64,000 nucleotides of DNA from an uncultured Ignisphaera sp. (GCA_938074605.1 CALJEI010000002.1:310001-374000), one strand, 5' to 3'. Counted from the first letter of the stretch, positions 19,010 to 28,346 are shown. The notes: generated by a model not told the origin, from the sequence alone. Numbers and translations are program-made.

Positions 19010-20248
19010 TTAAATGGTGTTTCTATTGGTGCTCAATTTCTTGTCAATTAGCTCATCTATACGTTTCTCAAGAGCATCTAGAGGTGCAATTATTGAGAGT
19101 AGTGTTGTACGTCCTCTAAGACCTTTTCCAGAAAGTTTAGCATTTATTATATTCATGTGTTTAAGATTATTAACGTATTCATATATTTGTGTATGTTTTC
19201 TAGGCTTAATATTATGTAATTGACATATATATTTATATTCTTCCTCTACATCACCTATTTTCACAAAGGAGGTAGCCTTAGCTCTAAGTGTTCTTATCAA
19301 TGCTTTTACTAATAGAAGCTCGTGGAGCTGTAAAAAGTTAAGTTCGTCGGATACTTTTATCATATCAGGATGTGTTACACTTAGTGCTCTTCTTACATGT
19401 TCTAATAAAACTTTGTGCGAACCTTCATGTTCTGCTGCCTCTCCAGCAAGTAATAGTACCTCAATAGCAGATCTAGCATTTCCTTCACCTCCTTTATCAA
19501 TGCCTTCATTATCTGCTATAAACTTTATAATTTCATCGTCTACAGTACCCTCATAAAATGCCAAATCTCTTCTCTGAATAAGGATGTCATATAGCTCTTT
19601 AGATTTATATTGTTCAAATTTAATCAGATGTTTAAGAATATAGCTCTCTGTTGTAGGATCTAGTGTACTTAGTGCCGTAATATCTCTAGCTATAAATATA
19701 AAGTTTAACCTCTTTTTAGCATCAGGATATTCATCATACAATCGTACTAGAAAGTAAACAGCATCATTTCCAGCTGTATGGACAAAGTAGTCAAATTCAT
19801 CTAATGTGATGATAGTGTATATGTTGTGTTTTTCTATATAGCTTAATAATGCAATCATCATTTCACGAGGTGACAGCCCCCTTAATGGTATTGGAATAGC
19901 TAGTTGTCTTATAATTTCAGAAATTAACTCATATAAAGTTCTATCCCTGTGACAATTAATGTGTACATATCTTAAATCAATACCTTGTTCTTTTGCTAGA
20001 TGCTTAATCTCGTTTCCAAAGACTCTTGCCGTAACAGTTTTTCCTACACCTACACCTCCAATAAGCATTGCTCTTAGTGATACAGAACCTGGTGATGTAA
20101 TTAGTGTTTTAAAAATTTCGGCTAATTGCTTAATATGTGTCTCCCTATGAGGAAGGATAGGTGGGATAAATTCAGGATACAATGTATCTTTGTTTTTAAA
20201 TACAGTTATACGCTTAATAACACTTTCAAGCACGTCACGAACACTCAT
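19010..20248 (-). CDS. cdc6: Orc1/Cdc6 replication initiator
   Basis: A 412-residue AAA+ initiator (416 if the upstream GTG at 20260 is used). Walker A is MLIGGVGVGKTVTARVFGNE (about residue 68), Walker B TIITLDEFDYF (about 140), and the C-terminal winged helix covers about the last 100 residues. The ATG at 20248 (MSVRDVLESV) is preferred because AGGTGA lies 8-9 bases upstream. It binds origin sequences and recruits MCM. The 560-base gap upstream, before psmA, is the natural place for an origin. The ISL and wing loops look intact. Confidence 0.95.
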   Translation of the reverse strand: MSVRDVLESVIKRITVFKNKDTLYPEFIPPILPHRETHIKQLAEIFKTLITSPGSVSLRAMLIGGVGVGKTVTARVFGNEIKHLAKEQGIDLRYVHINCHRDRTLYELISEIIRQLAIPIPLRGLSPREMMIALLSYIEKHNIYTIITLDEFDYFVHTAGNDAVYFLVRLYDEYPDAKKRLNFIFIARDITALSTLDPTTESYILKHLIKFEQYKSKELYDILIQRRDLAFYEGTVDDEIIKFIADNEGIDKGGEGNARSAIEVLLLAGEAAEHEGSHKVLLEHVRRALSVTHPDMIKVSDELNFLQLHELLLVKALIRTLRAKATSFVKIGDVEEEYKYICQLHNIKPRKHTQIYEYVNNLKHMNIINAKLSGKGLRGRTTLLSIIAPLDALEKRIDELIDKKLSTNRNTI

Positions 20249-20810
20249 AATTATATTCACCTAACCTAAGTAAATTTTGGGTTAGAAGGATAATTAAACT
20301 TCATGTTTAGTATACTTCGAACCTGACCAAAAGTTTATAACCACTAACTAATACCCAGTATTTCATTTACTATAAAATCAAAATCTGTAATTCTAATACT
20401 TCATAGCGGCTATTATAGCATAAACTATATAATGAGCTTCTACATATTTAAAAATCATTTTAGGCTCAAGATAAATTGATTCTAAAATAATCCTTAGAAA
20501 TCTAAGTTTACTGAGAGTTTTAAGTGAAATAATAAAAGGGATACATCATATATCTAAACTTAATTCTGTTATAGTTAGGACCTCTGATGGCAATAAAGCT
20601 ACATATTTCTAATATTACTTAAGTGGTTGGTTGATTAAAAGTAAATTTGAATAATGAATCCCTCGGTGAAATACGAAGAAATACTAGACTGATGATTAAT
20701 TTTCTGGACTACCCCCTGAACTAAAGGTATGACAAGATAAAAACTATTTTGAAAATTGCTTTTTAATGCGATTCTGCACTCTACCTAAATATAGGTTAGG
20801 TGGTTAAACT
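20249..20810. promoter_or_regulatory. Divergent cdc6-psmA intergenic region, candidate replication origin
   Basis: About 560 AT-rich bases without a gene between the initiator gene and psmA. In crenarchaea one origin normally lies next to cdc6. I see AT-rich tracts and two C-rich blocks (TCCCTCGGTG near 20660 and TACCCCCTGAA near 20710) but no sequence that I can call a clear ORB or mini-ORB. The two ends carry the same 11-mer, TAGGTTAGGTG, pointing outward (20258-20268 on the minus strand, 20792-20802 on the plus strand), each acting as ribosome-binding leader. An ACCTA/TAGGT inverted repeat lies at 20783-20796. Confidence 0.45.
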
Positions 20811-21542
20811 ATGTCATTCATGCCTGCCGCAATGGGCTATGACAGAGCATTAACAATATTTTCGCCTGATGGAAAATTGTACCAAGTAGAATATGCTGCA
20901 GAAGCTGTTAGAAGAGGATGGACATCACTAGGATTAAAATCAGAGCAAGGTATTGTACTTATTGCCGAAAGGAGGAAGGTTGCCCCCTTACACGATGTAT
21001 CCAATCTAGAGAAGGTCTTTATAGTAGATTCCCACATTGGAGCAACATTTTCAGGTCTTGGCCACGATGGTAGAGTGCTCATAGATTATGCAAGATTGAT
21101 AGCTGTAAGGCATAAACTGACATTCGATGAACCAATAGATGTTGAATTTCTGGCTAGAACCATATGTGATATAAAACAGGCATATACACAGCAGGGAGGT
21201 GTAAGGCCATTTGGCGTTTCACTAATATTTGGAGGTATTGATAGGAGAGGTATAGAGCTTGTAAAAACTGAACCAAGTGGACTATACTTTAGATATTATG
21301 GTGTAGCTGCTGGAGCTGGTGAACAGGCTGTTCTAAGCTACCTTGAAAAACATTATAGTAGCAATCTAACTGTTGAAGAAATGGTAATATTGGGATTACG
21401 AGCACTTAGGGCTGCACTGGAGGAGCCATTAAAGCCTGAAAGAGTAGAAATAGGCTTTGCAGATGTAAGCACAAAGGTATTTAGAAAGGCATCATCTGAA
21501 GAGATCTTGACTTTCCTAGAGAAAGCAGGTGTCACTACGTGA
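20811..21542 (+). CDS. psmA: Proteasome alpha subunit
   Basis: A 243-residue 20S proteasome alpha subunit. The N-terminal gate segment [26 protein letters not shown] and the [18 protein letters not shown] and [10 protein letters not shown] segments are diagnostic. Alpha rings form the outer rings and gate of the 20S core and contact PAN or other ATPases. It starts the proteasome-exosome superoperon; its stop overlaps the SBDS start by 4 bases. Three Met codons occur early; the first is chosen because TAGGTTAGGTG is 8 bases upstream. Confidence 0.98.
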   Translation: MSFMPAAMGYDRALTIFSPDGKLYQVEYAAEAVRRGWTSLGLKSEQGIVLIAERRKVAPLHDVSNLEKVFIVDSHIGATFSGLGHDGRVLIDYARLIAVRHKLTFDEPIDVEFLARTICDIKQAYTQQGGVRPFGVSLIFGGIDRRGIELVKTEPSGLYFRYYGVAAGAGEQAVLSYLEKHYSSNLTVEEMVILGLRALRAALEEPLKPERVEIGFADVSTKVFRKASSEEILTFLEKAGVTT

Positions 21543-22237
21543 GTAAAAAGGAGCATGTTATTGCTAGAATAAATGTCAAGGGAAAAAAATTTGAAATTCT
21601 TGTAGAACCTGAGAAAGCCTATAGATTTAAGGAAGGAGAGAGCCTCCCATTGGAAGATATAATTGTCAGTGACTACATATATAAGGACATAAGAAAGGGA
21701 TTGAAAGCGTCGCCCAACGAACTTATTGATGCTTTTGGAACTAATGATGTATATAAAGTTGCTATTGAAATAATTAAGAATGGCGAGCTTCAATTAACCG
21801 CCGAACAGAGAAAGGAACTTCTTGAAATGAAGAAAAAACAAATAGTATACTATATTTCAAGATCCGCTATAGACCCTAAAACTAAAGCCCCTATACCTCC
21901 GACACGTATTGAAAAAGCAATTGAAGAAATTAAAATTGGTATAGATCTCTATAAATCAGTTGAAGAACAAGTGCCTAATATAGTTAAAGCAATATCAAAA
22001 GTACTACCTATTAAAATTGCTAAAGCTTTAATGCAGATAGTGATACCCCCTGAATTTGCACACAAAATTGCCAATCAAGTGCTAAGGTTAGGTGAGATTA
22101 AGAAAAATCTATGGCTTGCAGATGGTTCATTCTTAGTTGAACTCGAAATTCCCGCAGGCTTACAAAATGAATTAATAGAACGAGTAAATGCATTAGCAAG
22201 GGGTAAAGCAAATATTAAGGTGTTAAATATTGTATGA
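21539..22237 (+). CDS. SBDS-family ribosome maturation protein
   Basis: A 232-residue homologue of the Shwachman-Bodian-Diamond protein: N-terminal FYSH domain ([23 protein letters not shown]), central helical domain with [29 protein letters not shown], and a C-terminal ferredoxin-like domain. It acts in 50S subunit maturation (release of aIF6 with EF-2-like GTPases). It starts with GTG overlapping the psmA stop and its own end overlaps rrp4 by 8 bases, as in most archaeal superoperons. Confidence 0.95.
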   Translation: MSKKEHVIARINVKGKKFEILVEPEKAYRFKEGESLPLEDIIVSDYIYKDIRKGLKASPNELIDAFGTNDVYKVAIEIIKNGELQLTAEQRKELLEMKKKQIVYYISRSAIDPKTKAPIPPTRIEKAIEEIKIGIDLYKSVEEQVPNIVKAISKVLPIKIAKALMQIVIPPEFAHKIANQVLRLGEIKKNLWLADGSFLVELEIPAGLQNELIERVNALARGKANIKVLNIV

Positions 22238-22976
22238 ATCTTCTGAAATAAAAGAGAGAAAATTAGTGATTCCTGGAGATTCTATTACTTTAGATCAGAA
22301 TACCACAGTAGAGGGACTAACCTATCTATATAAACTAAATGAAAGTACATATATGGCTACAGTTACAGCTTTAATTGATGTTGAAACTATGGAGAATAAA
22401 AGGAGGCTACGGGTAATACCGCTTAAGGGAAGATACATACCTAAAGAAGGAGATGTTGTTATAGGAACCGTGGTGGACGTTTCACTCTCTTCATGGACTA
22501 TAGATATAAACTCCCCATACTCCGCAGTACTATATGCATACGATTATATTGGGAAAAACTTTAATCCTACAGTTGAAAATATTAGAAAGTATCTTGATGT
22601 AGGGGATGTCCTTCTTGCTAAGATAGCACAATTCGAAAGATCTAGAGGAGTTGTGTTAACAGTTCAAGATAAAGGTCTTGGAAAGATAACCAGTGGATCG
22701 CTAGTAGAAATTGAACCTTGTAAAATTGCTAGAGTTATAGGCAAAAAGAGATCCATGCTAAATATGTTGATGGAACAAACAAGGTGTGAGATATTTGTTG
22801 GTAATAATGGCAGAATACTTCTTAGATGTCCTAGTCTTGAACTAGAGTACATCACCATTTTAGCAATTAAAAAAATTGAGAGTGAGGCCCATACTATAGG
22901 GCTCACCGAAAAAATTAAAGATTTTATTATTGAAGAAAAGGTAAAACGAGGTTTAATAAGATATGAAATTAAATAA
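22230..22976 (+). CDS. rrp4: Exosome complex RNA-binding protein Rrp4
   Basis: A 248-residue exosome cap subunit with N-terminal domain ([11 protein letters not shown]), S1 domain ([23 protein letters not shown], about residues 65-140) and KH domain ([28 protein letters not shown], about 150-200). It sits on top of the Rrp41/Rrp42 ring and guides RNA into the channel. Start is TTG at 22230, inside the SBDS gene; the 3' end overlaps rrp41 by 14 bases. Confidence 0.96.
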   Translation: MYESSEIKERKLVIPGDSITLDQNTTVEGLTYLYKLNESTYMATVTALIDVETMENKRRLRVIPLKGRYIPKEGDVVIGTVVDVSLSSWTIDINSPYSAVLYAYDYIGKNFNPTVENIRKYLDVGDVLLAKIAQFERSRGVVLTVQDKGLGKITSGSLVEIEPCKIARVIGKKRSMLNMLMEQTRCEIFVGNNGRILLRCPSLELEYITILAIKKIESEAHTIGLTEKIKDFIIEEKVKRGLIRYEIK

Positions 22977-23691
22977 GATTAAACTTATTGCTGAAGATGG
23001 AAGAAGAATTGATGGAAGGTTGCCAGAAGAGTTAAGACCAATAAAAATTGATATAGGGATACTTAAAAATGCAGATGGCTCAGCAATAGTTGAATATGGT
23101 GCTACAAAAGTACTTGCTGCAGTATACGGTCCTCGAGAGGTTGTACCTAGACATGAAGAGCTTGCTGATAGAGCCATTATTAGATGTAGATATAGAATGT
23201 TATCATTTTCAACACAAGGTGAAAGAAAAAGCCCTGCGCCAAGCCGACGTGAAATAGAGCTTTCTAAAGTTATACGTGAAGCTTTGGAACCTGCAATCCT
23301 AAGTAATCAATATCCACGTACTGCTATAGACATATTTGTAGAAGTAATTAATGCAGATGGTGGAACAAGAACTGCAGGCATAACTGCTGCCGCAGTAGCA
23401 TTAGCAGATGCTGGAATTCCCATGTTAGATCTTGTTGTTGCAGTAGCAGTTGGGAAATTAAATGGTGTGCTAGTTGTTGATCTAAATGGACTAGAGGATA
23501 TGAATAGTGAAGCAGATATGCCTATAGCCATAATGCCGTCCTTAGGGAAAATAACGATGTTACAATTAAATGGAGTACTAACCCCTGAGGACTTTAGAAA
23601 GGCATTGTTGCTAGCTATAAATAGTATAAATAAAATTTATGAACTACAGAAGGAAGCCCTTAGAAGAAAGTATCTTACAGTCGAGGAATAG
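22963..23691 (+). CDS. rrp41: Exosome complex exonuclease Rrp41
   Basis: A 242-residue RNase PH-type subunit, the catalytic member of the archaeal exosome ring. Diagnostic segments: [45 protein letters not shown] and the active-site region [15 protein letters not shown] containing the catalytic Asp. It degrades or tails RNA 3' ends phosphorolytically with Rrp42. ATG at 22963 lies inside rrp4; rrp42 follows after 15 bases. Confidence 0.97.
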   Translation: MKLNKIKLIAEDGRRIDGRLPEELRPIKIDIGILKNADGSAIVEYGATKVLAAVYGPREVVPRHEELADRAIIRCRYRMLSFSTQGERKSPAPSRREIELSKVIREALEPAILSNQYPRTAIDIFVEVINADGGTRTAGITAAAVALADAGIPMLDLVVAVAVGKLNGVLVVDLNGLEDMNSEADMPIAIMPSLGKITMLQLNGVLTPEDFRKALLLAINSINKIYELQKEALRRKYLTVEE

Positions 23692-23706
23692 CCATGGTGA
23701 TACTAA

Positions 23707-24543
23707 ATGTCATCAACACCTGAGACATTCTTAATACCTAAAATAAAATACAGCGCCATTCTAAACGTTATATCTAAAGGGTTCCATGTAGATAGAAGAG
23801 CTATAATGGAATACAGGCAAATAAATATAACCTATAATGTTGCTCCCAATGCCGATTCATCTGTATTACTTAGATTAGGGAATACCCAAATATTAGCTGG
23901 TATAAAATTAGAGATCGGACAGCCATTTCCAGACAGCCCCGACGAGGGAATACTGATAGTGAATGCTGAATACATACCTGCTGCATCCCCTGTATATGAG
24001 CCTGGCCCACCTGATGAAAATGCTATAGAACTAGCAAGAATTATAGATAGATCTCTTAGAGAATCTAAAGCTATAGCTCTCGATAAACTATCTATAGTAT
24101 CTGGTAAAAAGGTATGGTCACTATGGCTAGACATATATGTATTGGACTATGATGGAAATCTCATTGACGCATCTATGCTGGCTTCAATGGCCGCTCTTGC
24201 AACCACCTACATACCATACTACGAAGTTGACCAGACAACTGGCATTGTAAAGGTTGATAGAAGTAGAAAGTCTATGCCTTTACCAATTAATAGATATGTC
24301 GTTACCGTTACTATAAGTAAAATAGGGGACTATATGGTGGTAGACCCAATAGGTGAAGAGGAGGCTGTAGCATCAGGTAGTATAACATTCTCTATAAGTG
24401 AGGATAATTGTATAGTGGGCATTCAAAAAAGAGGAATGGGAGTCTTTAGTATAGATGAGATTGAAAAAGTAATGGAAATTGCTTTAAATAAAGGTAAAGA
24501 AATAATAGAATTACTTAAGAAATTAACGATGAACATAAAATAA
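23707..24543 (+). CDS. rrp42: Exosome complex component Rrp42
   Basis: A 278-residue RNase PH-like protein that forms the hexameric ring with Rrp41. It has the Rrp42-type PFPDSPDEGILIVNAEYIPAASPVYEPGPPDENAIELARIIDRSLRES region (family core, near residues 78-125) and GTIT-like GSITFSIS at about residue 225. The phosphate-binding and catalytic residues of Rrp41 are not conserved, in line with a structural and RNA-binding role. Third exosome gene of the superoperon. Confidence 0.96.
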   Translation: MSSTPETFLIPKIKYSAILNVISKGFHVDRRAIMEYRQINITYNVAPNADSSVLLRLGNTQILAGIKLEIGQPFPDSPDEGILIVNAEYIPAASPVYEPGPPDENAIELARIIDRSLRESKAIALDKLSIVSGKKVWSLWLDIYVLDYDGNLIDASMLASMAALATTYIPYYEVDQTTGIVKVDRSRKSMPLPINRYVVTVTISKIGDYMVVDPIGEEEAVASGSITFSISEDNCIVGIQKRGMGVFSIDEIEKVMEIALNKGKEIIELLKKLTMNIK

Positions 24544-24630
24544 GGATAAAACTTTTTAAGGAATATCCATATTAGTTTTAATTATTCAAAAATACAAAGA
24601 TACAAAATGCACTAGTATAGGGTGTATATC

Positions 24631-24861
24631 TTGGGTAAAACTAAAGTTGTAGGTATAGCTGGTAGATTTAAAGCTAGATACGGCGCAAGCACTAGAAAGA
24701 AATGGAAAGAAGTTATGGAGAGAAAATATGCTAAGTATCAATGCCCCTATTGTGGAAGTATTACTAGAATGTATAGAGTGGCATTTGGGGTGTGGGAATG
24801 TCCGAAATGTCACTCTAAGTGGGCTGGTGCTGCATATACTCCGTGGACTATTGAAAAATAG
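24631..24861 (+). CDS. rpl37ae: Large-subunit ribosomal protein L37Ae (eL43)
   Basis: A 76-residue zinc-binding ribosomal protein: GKTKVVGIAGRFKARYGAS at the N-terminus and two knuckles, CPYC and CPKC, about 18 residues apart. The frame opens at a GTG at 24622, but the family start (MGKTK) corresponds to the TTG at 24631, with GGTG 6-9 bases upstream, so that start is chosen. Part of the superoperon between rrp42 and the Brix gene. Confidence 0.95.
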   Translation: MGKTKVVGIAGRFKARYGASTRKKWKEVMERKYAKYQCPYCGSITRMYRVAFGVWECPKCHSKWAGAAYTPWTIEK

Positions 24862-24930
24862 AACATATATGATTGTTCCACTAATATTAGGTGATAATCT
24901 TAAATTATCTACCCCGGGTTAATTCTAAAG

Positions 24931-25491
24931 TTGTTAAGAACACTCATAACAACATCTCATAGACCCACTAAAGCTACGAGAAGATTTGTAAAGACACTTT
25001 CTCTAGTAATACCTAATTCGATAAGGCTATCCCGAGGTAAATATACAATGAATGCCTTGGCGCTTCAAGCAGTTGATCTAAATGTAGAGAATGTTATTAT
25101 AATTAGGAATAGAAAGGGCAATCCAGGTTATATTGATGTATATTCTATCGATGTTGCCGGTCCTTCGCTTACTAAAGTTTGCAGTATTAGAATTTGTGGA
25201 TATAAAATAGTAGAAAAGCATAGATGTAAGACAGCCTATGATGAAATAATACTTTTGATGAGTAATTTAGTTAAAGTCAACATTAATGAATACACCCTTA
25301 CGTGTATACTTAAATGTTTTAATATTAATATAGTTTCATCTAAAGCTGTGTGCCGAAGTAAAAATGTCTTAGAAGCCTATATAAGGGTATTTAGAGATAG
25401 AGATAACGTATATGAATTGTCCTTTAGTAATTGCAAAGGAGAGCTAAAAGGTCTGGTGCTTAAGATTTGCCCAACCAAAATCGTCAATTAG
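24931..25491 (+). CDS. Brix-domain ribosome biogenesis protein
   Basis: A 186-residue protein starting LITTSHRPTKATRRFVKTLSLVIP, the Brix/IMP4 opening motif (SRKPS or SHRPT type), followed by the RGKYTMNALALQAV segment. Archaeal Brix proteins are small versions of the eukaryotic Imp4/Rpf1/Rpf2/Brx1 rRNA-processing factors. Start is TTG at 24931. Cysteine content is high for the family. Its 3' end overlaps pcc1 by 25 bases, so the two are translationally coupled. Confidence 0.85.
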   Translation: MLRTLITTSHRPTKATRRFVKTLSLVIPNSIRLSRGKYTMNALALQAVDLNVENVIIIRNRKGNPGYIDVYSIDVAGPSLTKVCSIRICGYKIVEKHRCKTAYDEIILLMSNLVKVNINEYTLTCILKCFNINIVSSKAVCRSKNVLEAYIRVFRDRDNVYELSFSNCKGELKGLVLKICPTKIVN

Positions 25492-25757
25492 AAATAGTGT
25501 TATGCTGTGAAACAAACTATGAAGAATTCCTGTTAGATATTATTGAAAAAAGTCTTAAGGCTGAAGTTTTAAATCCTGTAGAGAGTTCTGGTGTAACGAA
25601 AATCAAATTAATTAATAGTAAAAAATGCCTAAAAATACATGTGAATGCCAATAGTCTAAGTCGTATCAGAGCTATTATGAATTCCTACCTCTATTTAATA
25701 TATTCCATTAAAAAAACCATTGATGTAATTAATAGTTTAAGGAGCATTGATGCTTAA
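25467..25757 (+). CDS. pcc1: KEOPS complex subunit Pcc1
   Basis: A 96-residue protein with the Pcc1 layout: a beta hairpin, then VTKIKLINSKKCLKIHVNANSLSRIRAIMNSYLYLI, where the ARDLxxLRAxxNSYL-type helix is recognisable. Pcc1 dimerises the KEOPS complex, which makes the t6A modification at position 37 of ANN-decoding tRNAs such as the tRNA-Lys and CAU tRNAs in this window. TTG start at 25467 within the Brix gene. Its position before prefoldin beta is standard. Confidence 0.85.
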   Translation: MPNQNRQLEIVLCCETNYEEFLLDIIEKSLKAEVLNPVESSGVTKIKLINSKKCLKIHVNANSLSRIRAIMNSYLYLIYSIKKTIDVINSLRSIDA

Positions 25758-25794
25758 TAACATTGTCACTAAAATTCAGAACTGGGATATAAAT

Positions 25795-26154
25795 ATGGCT
25801 GAATCCCTACCTCCTGAACTTCAACAACAAGTAATTAAATATCAACAATTACAAGCCCAACTCAACCAAGTTTTAGCTGAAAGAAGTGTACTTGAACAAG
25901 AACTTCGAGAAGTCAATAGAGCATTAGAAATACTAAAGAATGTGTCAGAGAATATTGATATATATAGAAGTGCTGGCCATTTATTAATTAAGGTAAATAA
26001 AAATGATGCTGAGAGAGAGCTATCTGAACGTAAAGAACTTCTAGAACTTAGATTAAAAACATTAAGTAGACAAGAGTCTCTAATCAGACAACAGTTAGCT
26101 GATGTCCAATCAAAAATTAGTCAATACATGTCGTCAGTATATAAAAAGACATAG
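25795..26154 (+). CDS. pfdB: Prefoldin beta subunit
   Basis: A 119-residue coiled-coil protein: MAESLPPELQQQVIKYQQLQ, two long heptad helices (about 5-50 and 75-118) joined by a beta hairpin (VSENIDIYRSAGHLLIKVNK). Four beta and two alpha subunits form the hexameric holdase that passes unfolded proteins to the thermosome. The frame is open from TTG 25747 within pcc1, but the family length and the MAE start support ATG 25795, with a GGGAT site about 7 bases upstream. Confidence 0.95.
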   Translation: MAESLPPELQQQVIKYQQLQAQLNQVLAERSVLEQELREVNRALEILKNVSENIDIYRSAGHLLIKVNKNDAERELSERKELLELRLKTLSRQESLIRQQLADVQSKISQYMSSVYKKT

Positions 26155-26187
26155 TGGTTCAACTCAATTTTAATAACAGGGTTTTAA

Positions 26188-26529
26188 ATGGGTAGAATAA
26201 GAAGATCTAAAGAGTTAATAGGTCTGGATCTAGAGTTTTTTAGTAGTGAAGAAAATATTGTTGAACTTATAAAAGTTGTTGAAGAGAGTATAAGGAACGG
26301 CCTAAATGAAATACTTGGTCTTAGAACTAATGAATATGTTATTACAGTAGGTGTTGAAGTAGATAAAGAAGTTCGAATAACAATAGATTTAGATGTAAAA
26401 GCATATTTGTGTAGTAAGATAAATCTCTATAACATTATAGACAAAGTGATTGATAATGCATTCAATAGAGCAAGGATGTATCTTAAACAGCTTGCGGGAA
26501 AAAATACGAATATCAATCCTTACGTCTAA
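26188..26529 (+). CDS. COG2892/DUF3194 family protein
   Basis: A 113-residue protein of the size and position of COG2892 (DUF3194), a conserved unknown that follows prefoldin beta in the archaeal superoperon. Visible features are a helix (IVELIKVVEESIRNGLNEIL), a beta meander (VITVGVEVDKEVRITIDLDVKAY) and a C-terminal helix. The alpha/beta layout resembles Pcc1, but function is not known. Its end overlaps the frame of the DHH gene by up to 80 bases. Confidence 0.65.
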   Translation: MGRIRRSKELIGLDLEFFSSEENIVELIKVVEESIRNGLNEILGLRTNEYVITVGVEVDKEVRITIDLDVKAYLCSKINLYNIIDKVIDNAFNRARMYLKQLAGKNTNINPYV

Positions 26530-27559
26530 GAACGTGACCATCTTACCACATAGCAATGCAGACCCTGACGCTTTAGGTTCCGCATGCGTTTTAGCATACC
26601 TTATAAATAAGATGAACCCTGTAGCTAATGTAAGAATTGTAGTATCTGATGGTATAGGTAGTGAATGTAAAGATATAACTAATCTATGTATTGAGAGAAA
26701 CATAAAGATAGAGACTGTAAAAAGAGTTCAGCAAGTAAAGACTCGTATAGAAGACTTATGTATATTAGTTGATGTAGCTTCTACTGAACAACTAAAGCAT
26801 ACAAAGCCAATACTTACAACCTGTAAAATGATTATGGTAATAGACCATCATGACATACATGACTATGAAGCAGATTTATTAAGTGACAAGGAAGTGGTTT
26901 ATCTCCTAGATCCAGTTGCTTCTTCTACGGCCGAAATGGTGTATAAGCTTATAAATGAATTAAATGTTATGATTGAAGCTGATCTCCTTAAAATTCTTTT
27001 GGCAGGCATTGTATGGGATACTAAGAGGTTCTTAAGGGTATCACCAAATACCTTTAAGTATATTAGTGAAATGATTGAAAGAGGAGTACAATATGTTGAA
27101 GCATTGAAAATAATTGAGAATGTAAGGCCCATTTATAGTAGAATAGCAAGAATTAAGTGTTTACTTAGGCATAGGGGATTTAGAGCTACTATAAACAATA
27201 GAGAGGTTTATATTGCAATTTCTGAAGTAGGGGCTTATGAATCAGACTGTGCCACTGCACTACTTACAATGGGTTATGATGTTGCATTTATAATTAATAT
27301 GGATGAATCATTAAAAATGATAAGATTCATATACAGAGCTCGTGAGAATATCATAGAGGATTTACAATTAAATGTTTATGAAAATATCATTAAAAAATTG
27401 ATTGATTTATTTGGAGGTAGTGGAGGTGGTCATAAAGGAGCAGGAGGTGCAATTTTAAGAATATTTAACATGGAAGTAGTTGTTACTGAAATTATAAAAA
27501 TTTTGAATACAATATCAAATAATAATCTCACTGAATTTGTAGAAAATAAAGTAGGGTGA
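26450..27559 (+). CDS. DHH-family phosphoesterase (NrnA/RecJ-like)
   Basis: A DHH/DHHA1 protein of up to 369 residues. DHH motifs: ILPHSNADPDALGSACVLAYL (Asp in NADPD), CILVDVAST, and VIDHHDIHDYEADL carrying the DHH triad near residue 130; the DHHA1 end has the GGSGGGHKGAGGA motif. Such enzymes are Mn-dependent nanoRNases or pAp phosphatases. The start is uncertain: TTG 26450 is the longest frame, TTG 26492 or GTG 26534 would reduce the overlap with COG2892. The TGA stop is in the same frame as the following XPF gene. Confidence 0.88.
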   Translation: MIMHSIEQGCILNSLREKIRISILTSKNVTILPHSNADPDALGSACVLAYLINKMNPVANVRIVVSDGIGSECKDITNLCIERNIKIETVKRVQQVKTRIEDLCILVDVASTEQLKHTKPILTTCKMIMVIDHHDIHDYEADLLSDKEVVYLLDPVASSTAEMVYKLINELNVMIEADLLKILLAGIVWDTKRFLRVSPNTFKYISEMIERGVQYVEALKIIENVRPIYSRIARIKCLLRHRGFRATINNREVYIAISEVGAYESDCATALLTMGYDVAFIINMDESLKMIRFIYRARENIIEDLQLNVYENIIKKLIDLFGGSGGGHKGAGGAILRIFNMEVVVTEIIKILNTISNNNLTEFVENKVG

Positions 27560-27565
27560 AGATGT

Positions 27566-28297
27566 ATAGTTATAGTTTATGTTGATGAACGCGAAAAAAA
27601 GTCTTCTGTTCCAGATTTTCTCAAATCAAAGGGTATTACAGTACTTTTTAAACAACTTAGTGTTGGTGACTATGTGATCTCTAGCGTAATAGGCATAGAG
27701 CGAAAGACAACCATTGATTTTGCAAAATCGTTAGTTGATGGAAGATTATTTGATCAAGCTAAAAGAATGAGTGAAACATTTGAAAAACCAGTAATAATAA
27801 TAGAAGGAAAATTTGAAGATGCTCAAAAATTTGTTAAAGTACATAGAAGTTCTATACTTGGTGCTTACATAACTTTAGGTATTGAAATGAATATAACACT
27901 TATTCAATCTAGAAATGAGGAAGAAACAGCTGAAATCATAAAAAGAATTGCCCTATATCAACAAAGGATATATAGATCATCCATAATACCAAAACCTACT
28001 CTAAAAGATGATAAGGGTAGTATAGCTGAGTGGCAATTATCTATTCTTCAATGCTTTCCATATATAGGGCCAAAAATAGCCAAAAGAATTATTGAAAGAT
28101 TTCAGACCCTCCGTAATTTTTGTAATGCCTCCATAACAGAATTATCGAGAATTGAAGGCCTTAGTGAAAGAAAGGCTACCGAAATATACCAGATCATAAA
28201 TTCGCCCTCCGCAGAGACTTATAAAATTAGTAAAAATAAGCATATAATAGACTATATAAAAAGGAAGGAGGACAGTGACAATAATGACAAACAATAA
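27566..28297 (+). CDS. xpf: XPF/ERCC4-family 3'-flap endonuclease, apparent AUA start
   Basis: A 243-residue short-form crenarchaeal XPF if started at ATA 27566. The nuclease domain has VYVDEREKKS, QLSVGDYVIS and the ERKx3D motif IERKTTID, then LVDGRLFDQ; the tandem HhH domain is LQCFPYIGPKIAKRIIERF...LSRIEGLSERKATEIY. It cleaves flap and branched DNA with PCNA. The first ATG/GTG/TTG in frame is GTG 27674, which would delete the DEREK catalytic strand and GDY. Upstream there is an in-frame TGA at 27557 (the DHH stop), and GGGTGA (27554-27559) lies 6 bases before ATA 27566. Either a rare AUA start or a one-base sequence error; a C-terminal basic/acidic tail ends the protein. Confidence 0.85.
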   Translation: MVIVYVDEREKKSSVPDFLKSKGITVLFKQLSVGDYVISSVIGIERKTTIDFAKSLVDGRLFDQAKRMSETFEKPVIIIEGKFEDAQKFVKVHRSSILGAYITLGIEMNITLIQSRNEEETAEIIKRIALYQQRIYRSSIIPKPTLKDDKGSIAEWQLSILQCFPYIGPKIAKRIIERFQTLRNFCNASITELSRIEGLSERKATEIYQIINSPSAETYKISKNKHIIDYIKRKEDSDNNDKQ

Positions 28298-28346
28298 AAT
28301 TAATAAGCTAGCAAATTACAATAACTTCTACCAAGGTTTGTGAATA

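Noticed and set aside
20687-20719. CTGATGA followed by CTGA, possible C/D sRNA
   Set aside because: The gap between boxes is 20 nt, with no second box pair; an archaeal guide is usually about 10-12 nt.
27562-27585. ATG at 27562 as XPF start
   Set aside because: It is out of frame with the nuclease and stops after 7 codons (ATG...TGA).
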